64,000 bases of DNA from Sandaracinaceae bacterium (GTDB taxonomy: Bacteria; Myxococcota_A; Polyangia; Polyangiales; JAFGIB01), in contig JADGRF010000034.1 of the NCBI GenBank assembly GCA_017881055.1, positions 23,049-87,048 of the forward strand. The letters are read 5' to 3'. Every line of letters starts with the position of its first letter. Position 1 is the first letter of the stretch. The position numbers were made by a program, and so were the translations under genes. The notes below the pieces were generated by a model. The model did not search any database. It was given only the letters and a program-made list of their open reading frames with translations, and was not told where the DNA came from. Shown piece after piece: positions 44,641 to 53,898 of this stretch.

Positions 44641-45474
44641 TTCTATGTACCGCGCGTTGCGCGCCTGCCAGCGCCGGATCAGGGAGGAGTCGTCCTTGTC
44701 CCAGGGGTGGTAGCTCGGGCGGAAGTACGCGAAGAACGCGGGCGTCATGCGCGAGATCAGACCCTGACGGCCGAGCAGGTACGCAAGGCCGCGAGCCAAG
44801 TCGCGCGGGTCGAGGGGCGGGCCGTCCTGAGCGAGCAGGTCCCGCGTGTTGCGCAGCGTGATGGCGATCAAGAGCAGCCACGCTGCAGGCATCACCATCA
44901 CGCGCCGGACGTAGCCACCACCCAGCTTCTGATACAGGTCGAAGCACGTCGCCTTGTGTTCGGCTTCCTCGGCGGCATGCCACGCCCAGAGCGCGACCAC
45001 GTTCGGATCCGCGCCCTCGGTGACGTGCGGGTTGTCGAGATACTGTTCGGCGAAGCCAGCCGTGAGGTGCTCCAGCGCCACCGTGATCGCCAGCATGTCG
45101 AGCGGCTCGGCATGAGCGCGGACGCGATCGAGCACGGCGGAAAAGCGCGCCTGCAGGCGCATCACGTCGAAGCCCTGCTTCTCGACCATGCGGTTGAACT
45201 TCACGTGCTGTGCGGTGTGATGGCCTTCCTGACGGCAGAACTCCGCTATCTCCTCGCGCAGCTGCGGGTCGTCGGCGAGGTCGCGCAGCGCTCGGGCCGA
45301 GTCGATGAAGAACTTCTCGCCCGGGGGGAACGCGGTGGACAGCGCATCCCAGAAGAACGAGATGCTCGGGCTACCGGCGTGCCAGTGCTTGACGAAGCCC
45401 TTTTCCTCGAACTCGAAGCGCATGCGCCGGTAGGTCACGTGGACGCTTTTCGGTCGAGCTGACAGTTTCGACAT
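44614..45474 (-). CDS. Metal-dependent hydrolase family protein (PF10118-like)
   Basis: The 286-residue helical protein starts at ATG 45474 behind an excellent ribosome site (AAGGAGGT); the longer ORF is rejected. Family features are HWHAGSPSISFFWDALS, FCRQEGHHTAQHVKFN and AWHAAEEAEHKATCFDLY. These His/Glu clusters suggest a di-metal helical centre like other PF10118 members, whose reactions are poorly defined. Its 3' end runs into the tandem hairpin repeats. It is convergent with the LtaS-like gene. Confidence 0.88.
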   Translation of the reverse strand: MSKLSARPKSVHVTYRRMRFEFEEKGFVKHWHAGSPSISFFWDALSTAFPPGEKFFIDSARALRDLADDPQLREEIAEFCRQEGHHTAQHVKFNRMVEKQGFDVMRLQARFSAVLDRVRAHAEPLDMLAITVALEHLTAGFAEQYLDNPHVTEGADPNVVALWAWHAAEEAEHKATCFDLYQKLGGGYVRRVMVMPAAWLLLIAITLRNTRDLLAQDGPPLDPRDLARGLAYLLGRQGLISRMTPAFFAYFRPSYHPWDKDDSSLIRRWQARNARYIEATPSVASN

Positions 45475-45595
45475 CCAGCTACCTCCTTCGTCCAAGACTG
45501 GCCGAGGACGAGATCGAGCGCAAGCTGCGCCGCCTCGTGCACGTACGCACGCGGCGCACGCGATCAAGTCGAGTACGACGCCAGACGCGACCCGA

Positions 45596-46606
45596 TCAGA
45601 CGACTGCGATCGGCAGGCGCACGGTGCGCGGGGCCTTTTGCGCGTGCACGTGGCCCTGCTCGGGCTCTGCCGCGATCGGCGAGAGGCCGGCGTCGCGCAG
45701 CAGCTTCATGTCGTCGTCGCCGTCGGGGTTGGCAGTGGTCAACAGCTTGTCGCCGAAGAAGATCGAGTTCGCGCCGGCCAGAAAGCACAGCACCTGCGCC
45801 TCGCGGCTGAGTGCCGTCCGGCCCGCCGACAAGCGCACGCGCGCGTTCGGCATGAGGATGCGCGCCGTCGCGCACATGCGCACCAACTCGAACGGATCGA
45901 TCGGCGGCTGCGCTTCGAGCGGCGTACCCGGCACGGCCACGAGCGCGTTGACCGGCACGCTCTCCGGCTGCGGCGAGAAGCTCGCGAGCGTGAGCAGCAT
46001 GTTGCAGCGATCATCGATCGATTCGCCCATGCCGATGATCCCGCCGCAACACACACTGATGCCGGCATGGCTCACGTGCTCGAGCGTGCGCAGGCGATCG
46101 TCGTACGTGCGCGTGCTGATGATCTCGCTGTAGAACTCGCGCGACGTGTCCAGGTTGTGGTTGTACGCCGTGAGGCCGGCCTCTTTCAGCGCGAGCGCTT
46201 GCTCGCCGTCGAGCATGCCCAGCGTGACGCACGCCTCCATGCCCAGCGCGCGCACGCCGCGCACCATGCGCAGCACGCGCTCGAACTGCTCACCGCCCTT
46301 GGCGTTGCGCCAGGCCGCACCCATGCAGAAGCGCGTCGCGCCGCTGTCGCGGGCCGCGCGGGCTTGGCTCAGCACGTGGCGCTCGTCCAGCAACGGCTCG
46401 GCGTCCATGGTCTTGTCGTGACGCGAGCTCTGCGGGCAGTAGCCGCAGTCCTCGGGGCAGCCGCCGGTCTTGATCGAGAGCAACGTGCAGAGCTGCACGC
46501 TGTCGGGCTGCTGGTGTTCGCGATGCACGCCTTGGGCGCGGAACACGAGCTGCGTGAGGGGCAAATCGTGGATGGCACGCACGTCTTCGAGCGTCAGAAC
46601 GGTCAT
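45596..46606 (-). CDS. bioB: Biotin synthase
   Basis: The 336-residue radical-SAM enzyme inserts sulfur into dethiobiotin. The 4Fe-4S cluster motif is [29 protein letters not shown] and RLSAGR also match BioB. ATG 46606 is chosen over the upstream GTG because GGTGG precedes it. It is divergent from a membrane-protein gene, and no other bio genes are in the window. Confidence 0.97.
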   Translation of the reverse strand: MTVLTLEDVRAIHDLPLTQLVFRAQGVHREHQQPDSVQLCTLLSIKTGGCPEDCGYCPQSSRHDKTMDAEPLLDERHVLSQARAARDSGATRFCMGAAWRNAKGGEQFERVLRMVRGVRALGMEACVTLGMLDGEQALALKEAGLTAYNHNLDTSREFYSEIISTRTYDDRLRTLEHVSHAGISVCCGGIIGMGESIDDRCNMLLTLASFSPQPESVPVNALVAVPGTPLEAQPPIDPFELVRMCATARILMPNARVRLSAGRTALSREAQVLCFLAGANSIFFGDKLLTTANPDGDDDMKLLRDAGLSPIAAEPEQGHVHAQKAPRTVRLPIAVV

Positions 46607-46718
46607 GTCCACCGTTTATCTCGGGGCGGTCACGGTGACAAGGCGGACAAGCCGGCGACCCCCGCCAGCGGCCCGGTTCTCCTTGACGCGGGTCCGGGTC
46701 CGGCTGACTCTCGCAGCG

Positions 46719-47768
46719 GTGAGTGAGGACGTTTCGGGCAGGGACCCTGTGCGCGCGCCGGAGCCCCAGGGCACCGTGTCTCGCGCAGTCGCGGTCGCCC
46801 CTCGCACCGGCTTCGAGGTGGCGCCCCCGCTGGTCGGCCTGTGCGCGCTTGCGGCCACCTGCTCGATGGCGCTGAACCAAGTGGCGTTGCCGGTGCTCGG
46901 TACGCACGCGGCGGCCCTGGTCACGATGCGCGTGGCGCGCGCCGGGGCGTTCTTCGAGAACCTAGCGGTGATCGCCGGAACCATCGCGCTCTTGGCGGGC
47001 GTGCTCAGCGTGGTGCGCGCCGGTGCCGGAGTCTCGTTGCCGCGGCGCGCCTTCGGGCTCGTCTTGCTCGTGTTGCTGTTGCGAGCCGTGGCGATCGCGA
47101 CGCTGCGCGAGCGGCAAGATACGACGAGCGAGAATGTGTATCTGGCGGTCGGCGCCGCGGATTTTCTGTGCGTGCTGTGCGGCATGGCGGCGATCGACAT
47201 CGCGCGCACGTACCTGGCACGCGTGCTCGCCATCCTGGCCACGAGCGTGCCGCTGCTCAGCATGCTCGCGACCACGCTCTCGGTCGCGCCGGACGTGCAC
47301 CTCGATCCGTGGAAGCGGCACTCGTACGACATCCTGGCCGCGCTCGGCGAGCTCTCCTATCTGGCACTGCTGCTCGCCTCGCCGCTGGCGTTCATGCCGC
47401 GCGAGCGCACACCGCGCGCGTTGTTCGCGCGCAGCGCAGGTTTTGCCACGCTCGGCGCGGTGCTCGCGCTCATGCACGCCGCGCGTTCCACACTGCAGGC
47501 GGACTTCGGCTTGCTCGTCTACCATGCGCAGCGTGTGAGCCTCTTGCTCGATCGCTGGCCGTTCGGCTACGCGCTCCCGTTTGCAGCTGCGCTCGCAGCG
47601 GCGAGCTCGGCGATGATCGCGGGTGGCCGACGTTATCAAGCGGGCGCAGGCGTACTGCTCGTGTTCGTCTCCGGCTACGCCCCCGAGACACCCGGCCGCC
47701 TGCTCACGATGACGCTCGGCTTCGTGCTCTTGGCGCGCGCCCAAACGCTGTTCTTCGAAGAACGGTAA
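46719..47768 (+). CDS. Predicted multi-pass membrane protein, unknown
   Basis: The 349-residue protein starts at a GTG at 46719 (VSEDVSGRDP), though a slightly later start is possible. About nine hydrophobic helices are visible from residue 35 on, linked by short Arg-rich loops. No conserved family motif is recognised. It is divergent from bioB and convergent with an aminotransferase gene after a single base. Confidence 0.7.
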   Translation: MSEDVSGRDPVRAPEPQGTVSRAVAVAPRTGFEVAPPLVGLCALAATCSMALNQVALPVLGTHAAALVTMRVARAGAFFENLAVIAGTIALLAGVLSVVRAGAGVSLPRRAFGLVLLVLLLRAVAIATLRERQDTTSENVYLAVGAADFLCVLCGMAAIDIARTYLARVLAILATSVPLLSMLATTLSVAPDVHLDPWKRHSYDILAALGELSYLALLLASPLAFMPRERTPRALFARSAGFATLGAVLALMHAARSTLQADFGLLVYHAQRVSLLLDRWPFGYALPFAAALAAASSAMIAGGRRYQAGAGVLLVFVSGYAPETPGRLLTMTLGFVLLARAQTLFFEER

Positions 47769-47769
47769 A

Positions 47770-48972
47770 TCAAAAGAGCGTCGCAACGAACGCCGCGATG
47801 CGGGCGAGCGCGCTATCGATGTCCGCGAGCGACGCGGCGTACGACAGGCGCAGATAGCCCGGTCCATGGAACGCGCTACCCGGCACGACGGCCACGCGCG
47901 CGCGCTCGAGCAGCACGCGCGCGAAATCCAGATCGTTTGCGATGAGCTGCTCGCCCTCGCGCCGCCCGAGCAGCGCACACACGTCCGCGAACGCGTAGAA
48001 CGCGCCGCTGGGCATGCCACAGCGGATGCCGGGAATCGCGGCAAGGCCGTCCACGATGCGCGTGCGACGAGCACGGTAGGTCTCGCGCATCTCGCGCACG
48101 CAGGCCTGATCGCCATGCAGCGCCGCGATCGTTGCCAGCTGTGCAACCGTCGCGATGCTGGTCGTGGCCTGGCTCTGCACCGTCTCGCACGCGCGTGCGA
48201 GCGTGGGCGGCGCCATCAACCAACCCACGCGAAAGCCCGTCATCGCGTAGCTCTTGCTCACACCGTCCACGATCACGAGCCGCTCGCGCAGCTCGGGCGC
48301 CACGCTTGCAAGGGACGGCGCGCACTCGCCGTCGTAGTACAACTCGGCGTAGATCTCGTCGACGATCGTCCAGATCGGATGCAGACCGAGCACGTCCGCG
48401 AGCGCGCGCAGCTGCTCGGCGTCGTACGTGGCGCCGGTCGGATTGCTGGGCGAGCACAGAATCAGCGCTTTGGTGCGCGGCGTGATCGCGGCTGCGAGCG
48501 CAGCGGGCGTGAGCAAGAAGCCCTGCTCCTCGCGGCACGGTACGAGCACGGGTGTCGCGCCACACAGCGTCACCTGCTCGGCGTAGCTGACCCAGCTCGG
48601 CGTCGGGATCAACACCTCGTCACCGGGCTCGTAGAGCACCTGCGCGAGGTTGAACAGCGCATGCTTGGCGCCCGCAGACACCACGACCTCGTTCGGCGCG
48701 TGCGTGACACCGCGTCGCAGGCGTGAGCGCTCGCAGATTGCTTCCCGCAGCGGAGCAAGGCCTGCCACGGTCGTGTAGCCGAACGGCCCGTGGTCGAGCG
48801 CGCGCTTGGCCGCCTCGCGCACGTGCAGCGGCGGCTCGAAGTCCGGCTCGCCCACCGACAGGGACACGATCGAGACGCCCTGCGCTCGCAGCTCGGCGAC
48901 ACGCTTGAAGACCTCGGTAGTGGCAGAGGGAGCGACACTCTGCATGCGGCCGGCGAACGATCGCGGTTTCAT
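47770..48972 (-). CDS. Aspartate-type PLP aminotransferase
   Basis: The 400-residue class I aminotransferase has GYTTVAGLAPLREAI, CSPSNPTGATY, VDEIYAELYY and the Schiff-base lysine in VDGVSKSYAMTGFRVGW. Together these resemble the AspC/alanine-aminotransferase Ib group. ATG 48972 is preferred, with GGGGGA about 8 bases upstream. It is 19 bases from the MATE gene and may be co-transcribed with it. Confidence 0.93.
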   Translation of the reverse strand: MKPRSFAGRMQSVAPSATTEVFKRVAELRAQGVSIVSLSVGEPDFEPPLHVREAAKRALDHGPFGYTTVAGLAPLREAICERSRLRRGVTHAPNEVVVSAGAKHALFNLAQVLYEPGDEVLIPTPSWVSYAEQVTLCGATPVLVPCREEQGFLLTPAALAAAITPRTKALILCSPSNPTGATYDAEQLRALADVLGLHPIWTIVDEIYAELYYDGECAPSLASVAPELRERLVIVDGVSKSYAMTGFRVGWLMAPPTLARACETVQSQATTSIATVAQLATIAALHGDQACVREMRETYRARRTRIVDGLAAIPGIRCGMPSGAFYAFADVCALLGRREGEQLIANDLDFARVLLERARVAVVPGSAFHGPGYLRLSYAASLADIDSALARIAAFVATLF

Positions 48973-48991
48973 GAGGCGTCCCCCGACCAAC

Positions 48992-50401
48992 CTAGATATC
49001 GATGGTCTTCCAGCTGCCCTGACGGAATTTCCACGCCATGATCGTGGTCAGCATGACCGCGTACACGGCCGCCGCGGACCACACGCCCAGAAGCCCGCCG
49101 TGCAGCACCACGCCGCACACGTACGCGACCGGCAAGAGCACGCAGAAGTGCAGGAGCAGCTCGACGATCATCACGAAGCGCGTGTTGCCCGCCCCGAACA
49201 GCGCCTGCGTCAAGATCATGCCGCAGGCGATCACGGGCCCGGTCGCACCCATCAAGCGCATCGACGACGAACCGACCGCGATCACGTGGGGCGACTTGTT
49301 GAAGATCGCGATCCAGAACTCCGGGAACATCAGCTCGTGCGTGCCCAGCACGCCGAACAGCATCGCGGCGATCTTCACGCTGCTCCACGCGTAGCGCTCG
49401 GCGCTGTCGGCATCTTTGGCACCCAGGCTCTGCGACACCAACGTGGCGGTGGAGACACCGAACGCCATGCACGAGAAGAACGTCAAGCTGAGCACGTTGA
49501 TGATGATCGTGGTCGCCGCGCCGTAGATGGATTCGGTGCCGCCTTCCTTCGCGAGCTGTGTGTCGAATAGATTCACGATCCGAATGAACAGAATGAAGCC
49601 CGTCATGACCACGGTGGTGGCAACACCCGACGGGATCGACAGGCGTGCCAGCTGCTTCATGAGCGTGGCCGAGAGCACTCCCCGCCGATACGGCTTGTAC
49701 TTGTCGCGATCGACGGGTCGCATCGAGAACGCGATCATCGCGAACAGGCCCACCCAGGACGAGATCGCCGCGGCGAGCCCCGCACCCGCAACGCCCATGT
49801 GCGGCGCGCCCGCTTCGCCGAAGATCAGCAGCCAACACAGCAGCACGTTCACGAGGTTCATGAACAGCGCCGCCCAGAAGTGCACGTACGTGCGACCGGT
49901 GCCGTCGTAGAACGATTTGTACGCGGCGGTGACGACCATCGAGACCAGGCCGACGAAGCGCCACTGGGTGTAGGCCACGCCGATCTTGATGTAGTCGGGA
50001 TCGTGCGACGTGAGACGAAACACCGCGGGAATCAGCAGGAAGCCGACGATGCTTACGACCACGCTTGCACACAGGGACAGCACCACGGCGTTCGTGAGCA
50101 CCGCGCCGCTGTCGTGCGGGTGGCTCTGGCCCTCGCGGCGACCCACCATGGCCTGCGTTCCGACCGAGATCGCGGACAGAAACCCGCCCACGGCCCACAG
50201 CAGGATCAGGGCGAAAGAGAGCATGGCTTGGCCATCGCTACGCTCGGGCTCCGGTAAAAAGCCCATGAAATACGTATCGACGAGGTTGATCGCAGTCTGC
50301 GTCAGCAGGGCCAGCATCGCTGGCACCGCCAAATACAAAATGCGCTTTACGTCTGCCAGCGCAAGAAATGTGCCTGGCTTGCCATCTGCTGCAAGCGCCA
50401 T
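48992..50401 (-). CDS. MATE-family multidrug/metabolite efflux protein
   Basis: The 469-residue protein has twelve predicted helices in the two-fold MATE arrangement. It starts at ATG 50401 (MALAADGKPG), close to the first cytoplasmic segment; the extended ORF would add non-family residues. PAMLALLTQTAINLVDTYFMG and the mirrored second half (SIPSGVATTVVMTGF) fit the family. It would export cationic compounds using an ion gradient. Substrates are unknown. Confidence 0.92.
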   Translation of the reverse strand: MALAADGKPGTFLALADVKRILYLAVPAMLALLTQTAINLVDTYFMGFLPEPERSDGQAMLSFALILLWAVGGFLSAISVGTQAMVGRREGQSHPHDSGAVLTNAVVLSLCASVVVSIVGFLLIPAVFRLTSHDPDYIKIGVAYTQWRFVGLVSMVVTAAYKSFYDGTGRTYVHFWAALFMNLVNVLLCWLLIFGEAGAPHMGVAGAGLAAAISSWVGLFAMIAFSMRPVDRDKYKPYRRGVLSATLMKQLARLSIPSGVATTVVMTGFILFIRIVNLFDTQLAKEGGTESIYGAATTIIINVLSLTFFSCMAFGVSTATLVSQSLGAKDADSAERYAWSSVKIAAMLFGVLGTHELMFPEFWIAIFNKSPHVIAVGSSSMRLMGATGPVIACGMILTQALFGAGNTRFVMIVELLLHFCVLLPVAYVCGVVLHGGLLGVWSAAAVYAVMLTTIMAWKFRQGSWKTIDI

Positions 50402-50510
50402 TGAAGGCCCGGAATGTACGGGACGGCCCGGTGTGTTGACAAGCCGTACCTCGTGGACTACGCACGCCTTCAAAATCAAGGCTCGGTACTAGACTAAAAA
50501 GGGAATCCCC

Positions 50511-51188
50511 ATGCGCCGCACGTCATTCACTGCCCTCCATACTGGCTCGCTCGCGCTCAGCGTGGTGTTTGGTCTTTTCGTATCCCTCGCAGCAGGCTGC
50601 AGCTCGCCGACGTACCCCAAGTGCGATCACGATGAGGACTGCCATAAAGGCGAGTTCTGCGTGAACAACATGTGCCAGCAGTGCCGCGGCAACAACGACT
50701 GCCCCGCCGGCCAGCAGTGCGCATCGGGTGCCTGCAACGCGATCCCCGGCTACTGCACCACCGCCAGCCAGTGCGGTCCCGGCATGGATTGCCAGAACAA
50801 CACGTGCGTCACGCAGACCCAGAGCAACCTCACGCCTCCGCCCGCGGCAGCGCCGACCGGCGGCCAGTGCGAGCTCAGCGCGGTCTACTTCGACTACGAC
50901 TCGGACTCGCTCGCCGACAGCGCACGTGATCAGCTCTCGAAGGACGCCAGCTGCGTCAAAGAGCGCAGCATCAAGGGCGTTCACCTCACGGGCATGACCG
51001 ATCCGCGCGGCACCGAAGAGTACAACCTCGCGCTCGGCGACCGTCGTGCGAAGAGCGCGCAGCAGTACTTGAAGTCGCTCGGCCTCGACGCCGACGTCAG
51101 CTACTCGTCCACGGGCGAAGAGATGGCCTCCGGCACCGACGAAGGCTCCTGGGCGAAGGATCGCCGCGTCGACTTCAAAGCCAAGTGA
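50511..51188 (+). CDS. Pal/OmpA-like lipoprotein with Cys-rich N-terminal repeats
   Basis: The 225-residue protein has a signal peptide with a lipobox (LAAGC). Cys-rich repeats at about 37-100 follow (CDHDEDCHKGEFC, CRGNNDCPAGQQC and similar). A Pro-rich linker leads to an OmpA-like peptidoglycan-binding domain (VYFDYDSDSL, then TDPRGTEEYNLALGDRRA). The Asp and Arg that grip diaminopimelate in Pal are present. The Cys-rich module is not part of ordinary Pal. A CpoB/YbgF-like gene follows, as in tol-pal operons. It likely tethers the outer membrane to peptidoglycan. Confidence 0.92.
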   Translation: MRRTSFTALHTGSLALSVVFGLFVSLAAGCSSPTYPKCDHDEDCHKGEFCVNNMCQQCRGNNDCPAGQQCASGACNAIPGYCTTASQCGPGMDCQNNTCVTQTQSNLTPPPAAAPTGGQCELSAVYFDYDSDSLADSARDQLSKDASCVKERSIKGVHLTGMTDPRGTEEYNLALGDRRAKSAQQYLKSLGLDADVSYSSTGEEMASGTDEGSWAKDRRVDFKAK

Positions 51189-51232
51189 CACGAGTGACGC
51201 GAGTGACCGACCGGACGATCGCCAAGAGCGGT

Positions 51233-52075
51233 ATGTTGATTCGCACCTTCCGTGCGGTGTCACTCTGCGCCTGCGTCCTCGCAGCGTCCGGCTGCTTGAT
51301 GCTGAAGAAGGACGGCGACGAGCTACGCACGTCGATCGACGCGCAGGACAAGCGCCTCGCGCAGCTCGAAGCCGAAGTGCGCGCCAAGAACCTGGAGCTC
51401 GACGCCAAGCTCACCGAGCTGTCGAGCGGCATGGAGCGCGCGAAGAGCCTGCTCACGCGCGACAGCGCCGACGTCGGCGCCCAAGTTCAGACGCAGGCCC
51501 AGGCCATGGCCGAGCTGCAGGGCAAGATCGACGAGCTGCAGCACGCGCTCTCGGATCTCACGCAGGGCAGCGCCAAGACCATCGCCGAGCTCGACGACAA
51601 GATCGCCAAGCTCTCGACCACGAAGCCGGCTGCCGGCGGTACCGCGCCCGCCATCGACGCGAGCGAAGTGCCCGCCGATAAGATCGCGCACTTCACTGCG
51701 GCGTACGAAGCGTACCGCGGCGGTGAGCACGAAAAGGCTCGCGCGCTGTTCAACGAGTACATCACGCGCTACCCGGACGACGACAAGGCCGGCGAAGCTC
51801 AATACTGGATCGGCGCGAGCTTCCTCGTGCAGAACAAGCCCGGCACTGCGCTCGGCGAGTACCGCAAAGTCATCGCGAGCTACCCGAAGAGCCCCGCGGT
51901 CGACACCGCGCTCTACGGCATGGCCGACGCGTTCTTCCGCCTGCACGCCTGCAGCGACGCCAAAGGCGCGGTCCTCACGCTGCAGAAGCGCAAGCCGAGC
52001 AAAGCGCTCGAGCAACGCGCCGGCGAGCTACTGAAGGCGATCACCGCCGGCGGCAGCGGCTACTGCACGTCGTGA
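51233..52075 (+). CDS. CpoB/YbgF-like coiled-coil TPR lipoprotein
   Basis: The 280-residue protein starts at ATG 51233, giving a signal peptide with lipobox LAASGC; the upstream GTG overlapping the Pal stop is less likely. A coiled coil (about 30-130) precedes C-terminal TPR repeats (YEAYRGGEHEKARALFNEYITRYPDD, AQYWIGASFLVQNKPG), the CpoB layout. CpoB links Tol-Pal constriction with septal peptidoglycan synthesis; here it is probably lipid anchored. It follows the Pal-like gene by 44 bases. Confidence 0.9.
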   Translation: MLIRTFRAVSLCACVLAASGCLMLKKDGDELRTSIDAQDKRLAQLEAEVRAKNLELDAKLTELSSGMERAKSLLTRDSADVGAQVQTQAQAMAELQGKIDELQHALSDLTQGSAKTIAELDDKIAKLSTTKPAAGGTAPAIDASEVPADKIAHFTAAYEAYRGGEHEKARALFNEYITRYPDDDKAGEAQYWIGASFLVQNKPGTALGEYRKVIASYPKSPAVDTALYGMADAFFRLHACSDAKGAVLTLQKRKPSKALEQRAGELLKAITAGGSGYCTS

Positions 52076-52088
52076 GCGCGACTCGCCG

Positions 52089-52511
52089 CTAACGCGCGAA
52101 GTGGTACAGCACGAGGTACACGAGCACGCCGGTGGCGAGCACGTACATCCACACCGGCAGCACCTTCGGCGCGATCTTGCGATGACGCTCGCGCTGATCG
52201 CGTAGGCCGAGAACCACCAGGTAGATCACGGCAGGTGCGATCACGAGCGCGAGGCCCACGTGCGAGATCAGCAGCGCAAAGTACGCGCTGCGCGCGAGGC
52301 CTGTGCCGGGAAACGGCGTGTTGCCGAACAGCGCGATGCGCGTCAGGTACGAGGTGAGGAAGATGGCCGACAGCGTGAACGCCGTGAGCATGAAGCGTTT
52401 GTGCGTCTGAAAGTCGCGCGCTCGGATCGCCCGGTAGCCGAGAAACACGCACGTGAACGCCGCGGCGTTGAGCAACGCGTTGAGCGTGGCCAGGTTGTAG
52501 CTGGTGATCAT
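52089..52511 (-). CDS. DUF420 membrane protein (CtaM-like)
   Basis: The 140-residue protein has four hydrophobic helices with conserved histidines (THKRFMLTAFTLSAIFLTSY, LLISHVGLAL). DUF420/CtaM proteins help assemble heme-copper oxidases. The ATG overlaps the SCO1 stop (ATGA), and it is the last gene of the ctaB-ABC-SCO1 operon, which supports the oxidase-assembly role. Confidence 0.9.
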   Translation of the reverse strand: MITSYNLATLNALLNAAAFTCVFLGYRAIRARDFQTHKRFMLTAFTLSAIFLTSYLTRIALFGNTPFPGTGLARSAYFALLISHVGLALVIAPAVIYLVVLGLRDQRERHRKIAPKVLPVWMYVLATGVLVYLVLYHFAR

Positions 52512-53101
52512 GACTGGGTTTCCTGTCGCAAGAGCTGCGCGGTCGCATGCTCCAAGTCGCGAATGCCATCGCTGTCGGAGCGAAAGAAGCCTCGAATCGT
52601 GCCAGTGCCGTCGACCAACACGTAGTGCGTGCCGTGCAGCACGTTGGCCGGAGCGTTCGGCGCCGTGGGCTGCGCGTCGATCGCTTGCTTGAAGCCTTGG
52701 ACGACTACGCGCTTCACGTCGTCGAGGCCGCCGGTGAGAAACCGCCAGTTGGCTGCCGTTGCGCCGTGGTGTGCCGCGAACTCGCGCAGCTTCTCCGGCG
52801 TGTCGTGCTCCGGATCCACGCTGAACGACACGTACACGAGCCGCGGATCGTCCGGAAGACGCTTCTTCACACCCGCGAGCTGCTCGGTCAGCAGCGGACA
52901 CACGTCGGGGCACGACGTGAAGATGAAGTCGACGACCCAGACCTTCTTGGTCAGCGAGTCGCGCGTGACGGTCGCGCCCGTCTGATCGCGCAGTGAGAAC
53001 TGAGGGACCGCGCCGAAGCTCGGCAGCGGCTCGTCGCGTGTGCAGGCCGTGATGGCCAGCAGCAACAAGCCGAAGCAGAACGTGGCAGCTCGCGGCAGCA
53101 C
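52508..53101 (-). CDS. SCO1/SenC-family copper chaperone lipoprotein
   Basis: The 197-residue protein has a lipobox-like AITAC and a thioredoxin-like fold. The copper-binding TSCPDVCP (CxxxC) is present, and the later conserved His lies in LHGTHYVLVDG. SCO proteins deliver copper to the CuA site of cytochrome oxidase. It is 7 bases from the ABC permease gene and overlaps DUF420. Confidence 0.95.
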   Translation of the reverse strand: MLPRAATFCFGLLLLAITACTRDEPLPSFGAVPQFSLRDQTGATVTRDSLTKKVWVVDFIFTSCPDVCPLLTEQLAGVKKRLPDDPRLVYVSFSVDPEHDTPEKLREFAAHHGATAANWRFLTGGLDDVKRVVVQGFKQAIDAQPTAPNAPANVLHGTHYVLVDGTGTIRGFFRSDSDGIRDLEHATAQLLRQETQS

Positions 53102-53108
53102 GGCGCCC

Positions 53109-53897
53109 TCACCTCTTACGAAAACACACGCGCACAGCCAAGAGCGTCGAGGCCAGCGCGAACGAGATCAGCACGAGCACTTCGCTCCAGACACTGTGAT
53201 CGGCGGCGAGCATACCGGCTGGCAACACGGCGCCGTAGAGGCCTCGACGCACCGCCGCCACGGCGTAGCTCATCGGGTTGACGCGTGCGATCAAGGCGAA
53301 CGCGCTGCCCGCCGGTGCAGGAAACATCGCGCCGGAGAGAATCCAGAGCGGCAACAGCACGAGGCTCATCACCACGTGATAGCCGCCGGTGGAGTCGAGC
53401 CACCACGCCACCGCAAAGCCGAGCGCACACAGCGAAAGACACGTAAAACACAGGCCCGCGCACAGCGGCAGCCACTGCATCTGACCGAAATGAAAACCCG
53501 CGAACGGCGCGAGCAGAAGGAACATGCCGCCCTGCACGAGGGCGACGGTGGATGAGCCCAGGCACTTGCCGAGCACGACGGATACGCGCGAGCCCGGCGC
53601 CACCAACACGGCCTGCAAGAAGCCGCTGTGACGATCTTCGATCACCGACATGGTCGTGAAGATCGCCGTGAAGAGCACGACCATCACGATCACGCCCGGG
53701 AAGAAGTACTCGAGGTAGCCCACCTGACTCTGACCCGGCAGACGAAACGTCGACGACATGCCGGAGCCGATCACCAGCCAGAAGATCAGCGGCTGCAGGA
53801 GCGCGCCGATCACGCGTGAACGTTCGCGCGCGAAGCGCACCAGATCGCGACGTACGAGCACGCCGATCGTAGCCAGCTCTTGCCCAAGCACCGACAT
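53109..53897 (-). CDS. ABC-2 type transporter permease
   Basis: The 262-residue protein has six predicted helices and the ABC-2 family core (VMVVLFTAIFTTMSVIEDRHSGFLQ, then PLWILSGAMFPAP). It pairs with the adjacent ATPase, one base away. The cargo is unknown, but position between ctaB and SCO1 suggests a role in oxidase assembly. Confidence 0.92.
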   Translation of the reverse strand: MSVLGQELATIGVLVRRDLVRFARERSRVIGALLQPLIFWLVIGSGMSSTFRLPGQSQVGYLEYFFPGVIVMVVLFTAIFTTMSVIEDRHSGFLQAVLVAPGSRVSVVLGKCLGSSTVALVQGGMFLLLAPFAGFHFGQMQWLPLCAGLCFTCLSLCALGFAVAWWLDSTGGYHVVMSLVLLPLWILSGAMFPAPAGSAFALIARVNPMSYAVAAVRRGLYGAVLPAGMLAADHSVWSEVLVLISFALASTLLAVRVCFRKR

Positions 53898-53898
53898 C

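Noticed and set aside
44560-44645. Possible CRISPR array from three regular repeats
   Set aside because: The repeat is only 17 bases, the spacers are 11-12 bases and similar to each other, and no cas genes are present.
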